From Gammaproteobacteria bacterium (GTDB lineage: Bacteria > Pseudomonadota > Gammaproteobacteria > Steroidobacterales > Woeseiaceae), in NCBI GenBank assembly GCA_009937445.1, contig JAACFM010000007.1, positions 1-50,527 of the forward strand: a DNA stretch of 50,527 bases, read 5' to 3'. Made by a program: the position numbers and the translations under genes. Numbering within the stretch: position 1 is the first letter of the stretch; each line of letters opens with the position of its first letter. The notes beneath the pieces are model-generated. The model made no database searches. It was not told the origin of the DNA and worked only from the letters and a program-made list of their open reading frames with translations. Shown here piece by piece: positions 50,190-50,527 of the stretch.

Positions 50190-50527
50190 TCAACGAATTG
50201 TCGCCGCACCCCAGTAGTTGTAACTCAGCGCCTTGATTCCGGGGATGTACATCCGATTATCGTCACTGATTTCAAATCCAGCCGCGGCGAGGGCCGCGGG
50301 TATGTCGCGGTTCATGTTGCACCCACCCGCAATTTTTTTCCACGCCGGATTCAGTCGCTCCTGCCACTTCATGACATTCGCATCCGGCGCCATGCCGTGC
50401 TCACAAAACAACAGCTGGCCGTCCGGTCTCATTACCCGTCGCGCACCCTTAAGGGCGCTTGCCATATCCGGTATCGTGCAGAGCGTATAAGTGATCAGTA
50501 CCGTATCAACACAATTATCATCAAGTG
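50190..50527 (-). CDS. Class I SAM-dependent methyltransferase (5' end outside window)
   Basis: The C-terminal part of a Methyltransf_11-like protein; the frame is still open at the window edge, so the start and SAM motif I are missing. Visible blocks are CVDTVLITYTLCTIPDM, the motif IV/V region of class I methyltransferases, and VMRPDGQLLFCEHG, the post-V strand. The ending KALSYNYWGAATIR resembles small phospholipid- or quinone-type methyltransferases. Substrate unknown. It is upstream of the Kazal gene on the same strand. Confidence 0.8.
   Translation of the reverse strand, partial: LDDNCVDTVLITYTLCTIPDMASALKGARRVMRPDGQLLFCEHGMAPDANVMKWQERLNPAWKKIAGGCNMNRDIPAALAAAGFEISDDNRMYIPGIKALSYNYWGAATIR

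Noticed and set aside
1-50527. CRISPR arrays, insertion sequences, prophage genes, tRNA or rRNA genes
   Set aside because: None seen: no regularly spaced repeats, transposase or integrase domains, phage structural genes or tRNA-like cloverleaf sequence were noticed on either strand.

Overview
The window is a chromosomal segment of a gammaproteobacterium, about mid-50s percent GC by eye. The order gmk-rpoZ-spoT-ridA-recG, the rph-rdgB-hemW operon, ubiA, bioC and tatABC are typical of that class. An aa3-type oxidase, a TRAP transporter, a POT peptide transporter and an AbgT transporter suggest an aerobic, probably marine heterotroph, perhaps near Woeseiaceae or Steroidobacterales. That placement is inference. 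I saw no rRNA, tRNA, insertion sequence, prophage or CRISPR array.

Layout. 1-5.2 kb, minus strand: gltA (3' end cut off), rpmE, then PP2C phosphatase-rph-rdgB-hemW. The rpmE-hemW gap carries a cluster of DnaA boxes. 5.3-14.5 kb: yicC-gmk, rpoZ, spoT, ridA, recG, ubiA, comF (minus) and bioC. 14.5-21 kb: a cytochrome c oxidase cluster (coxB, ctaD, a 36-residue membrane protein, ctaG, coxC, a small twin-TM protein on the minus strand, surf1, a CxxxC thioredoxin-like protein, ctaB) with no ctaA and no canonical sco gene. 21.1-24.4 kb: an ECF sigma factor, a probable membrane anti-sigma factor, a secreted protein whose mature part is about two-thirds Asp/Glu with no Lys or Arg, and a TPR plus outer-membrane barrel protein. 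24.5-29.5 kb: uvrD, trkA, trkH.

29.5-38.6 kb is the main accessory locus: TRAP permeases dctQM, a class III aminotransferase, a RpiR/SIS regulator, a TonB-dependent receptor, an FAD-dependent amine/amino acid oxidase and a TakP-like TRAP binding protein. Together they look like one regulated route that carries an unidentified amino or keto compound across both membranes and oxidises or transaminates it. Two 13-bp repeats 30 bp apart, between regulator and receptor, are good operator candidates. The oxidase has no standard start codon upstream of its Rossmann motif.

38.7-39.0 kb holds an orphan minus-strand terminator and a run of hairpins, probably a small RNA. dtd and tatABC follow. From 40.9 kb come a POT peptide transporter, an M2 peptidyl-dipeptidase lipoprotein, a cysteine-containing secreted protein, an AbgT transporter, a large HerA/DUF853-like ATPase, a six-repeat Kazal inhibitor and a truncated methyltransferase. 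Several genes (spoT, ubiA, bioC, DUF2909, trkA, the ECF gene) lack a Shine-Dalgarno sequence and have a TAnnnT hexamer 6-9 nt before the start codon, which suggests leaderless mRNAs.
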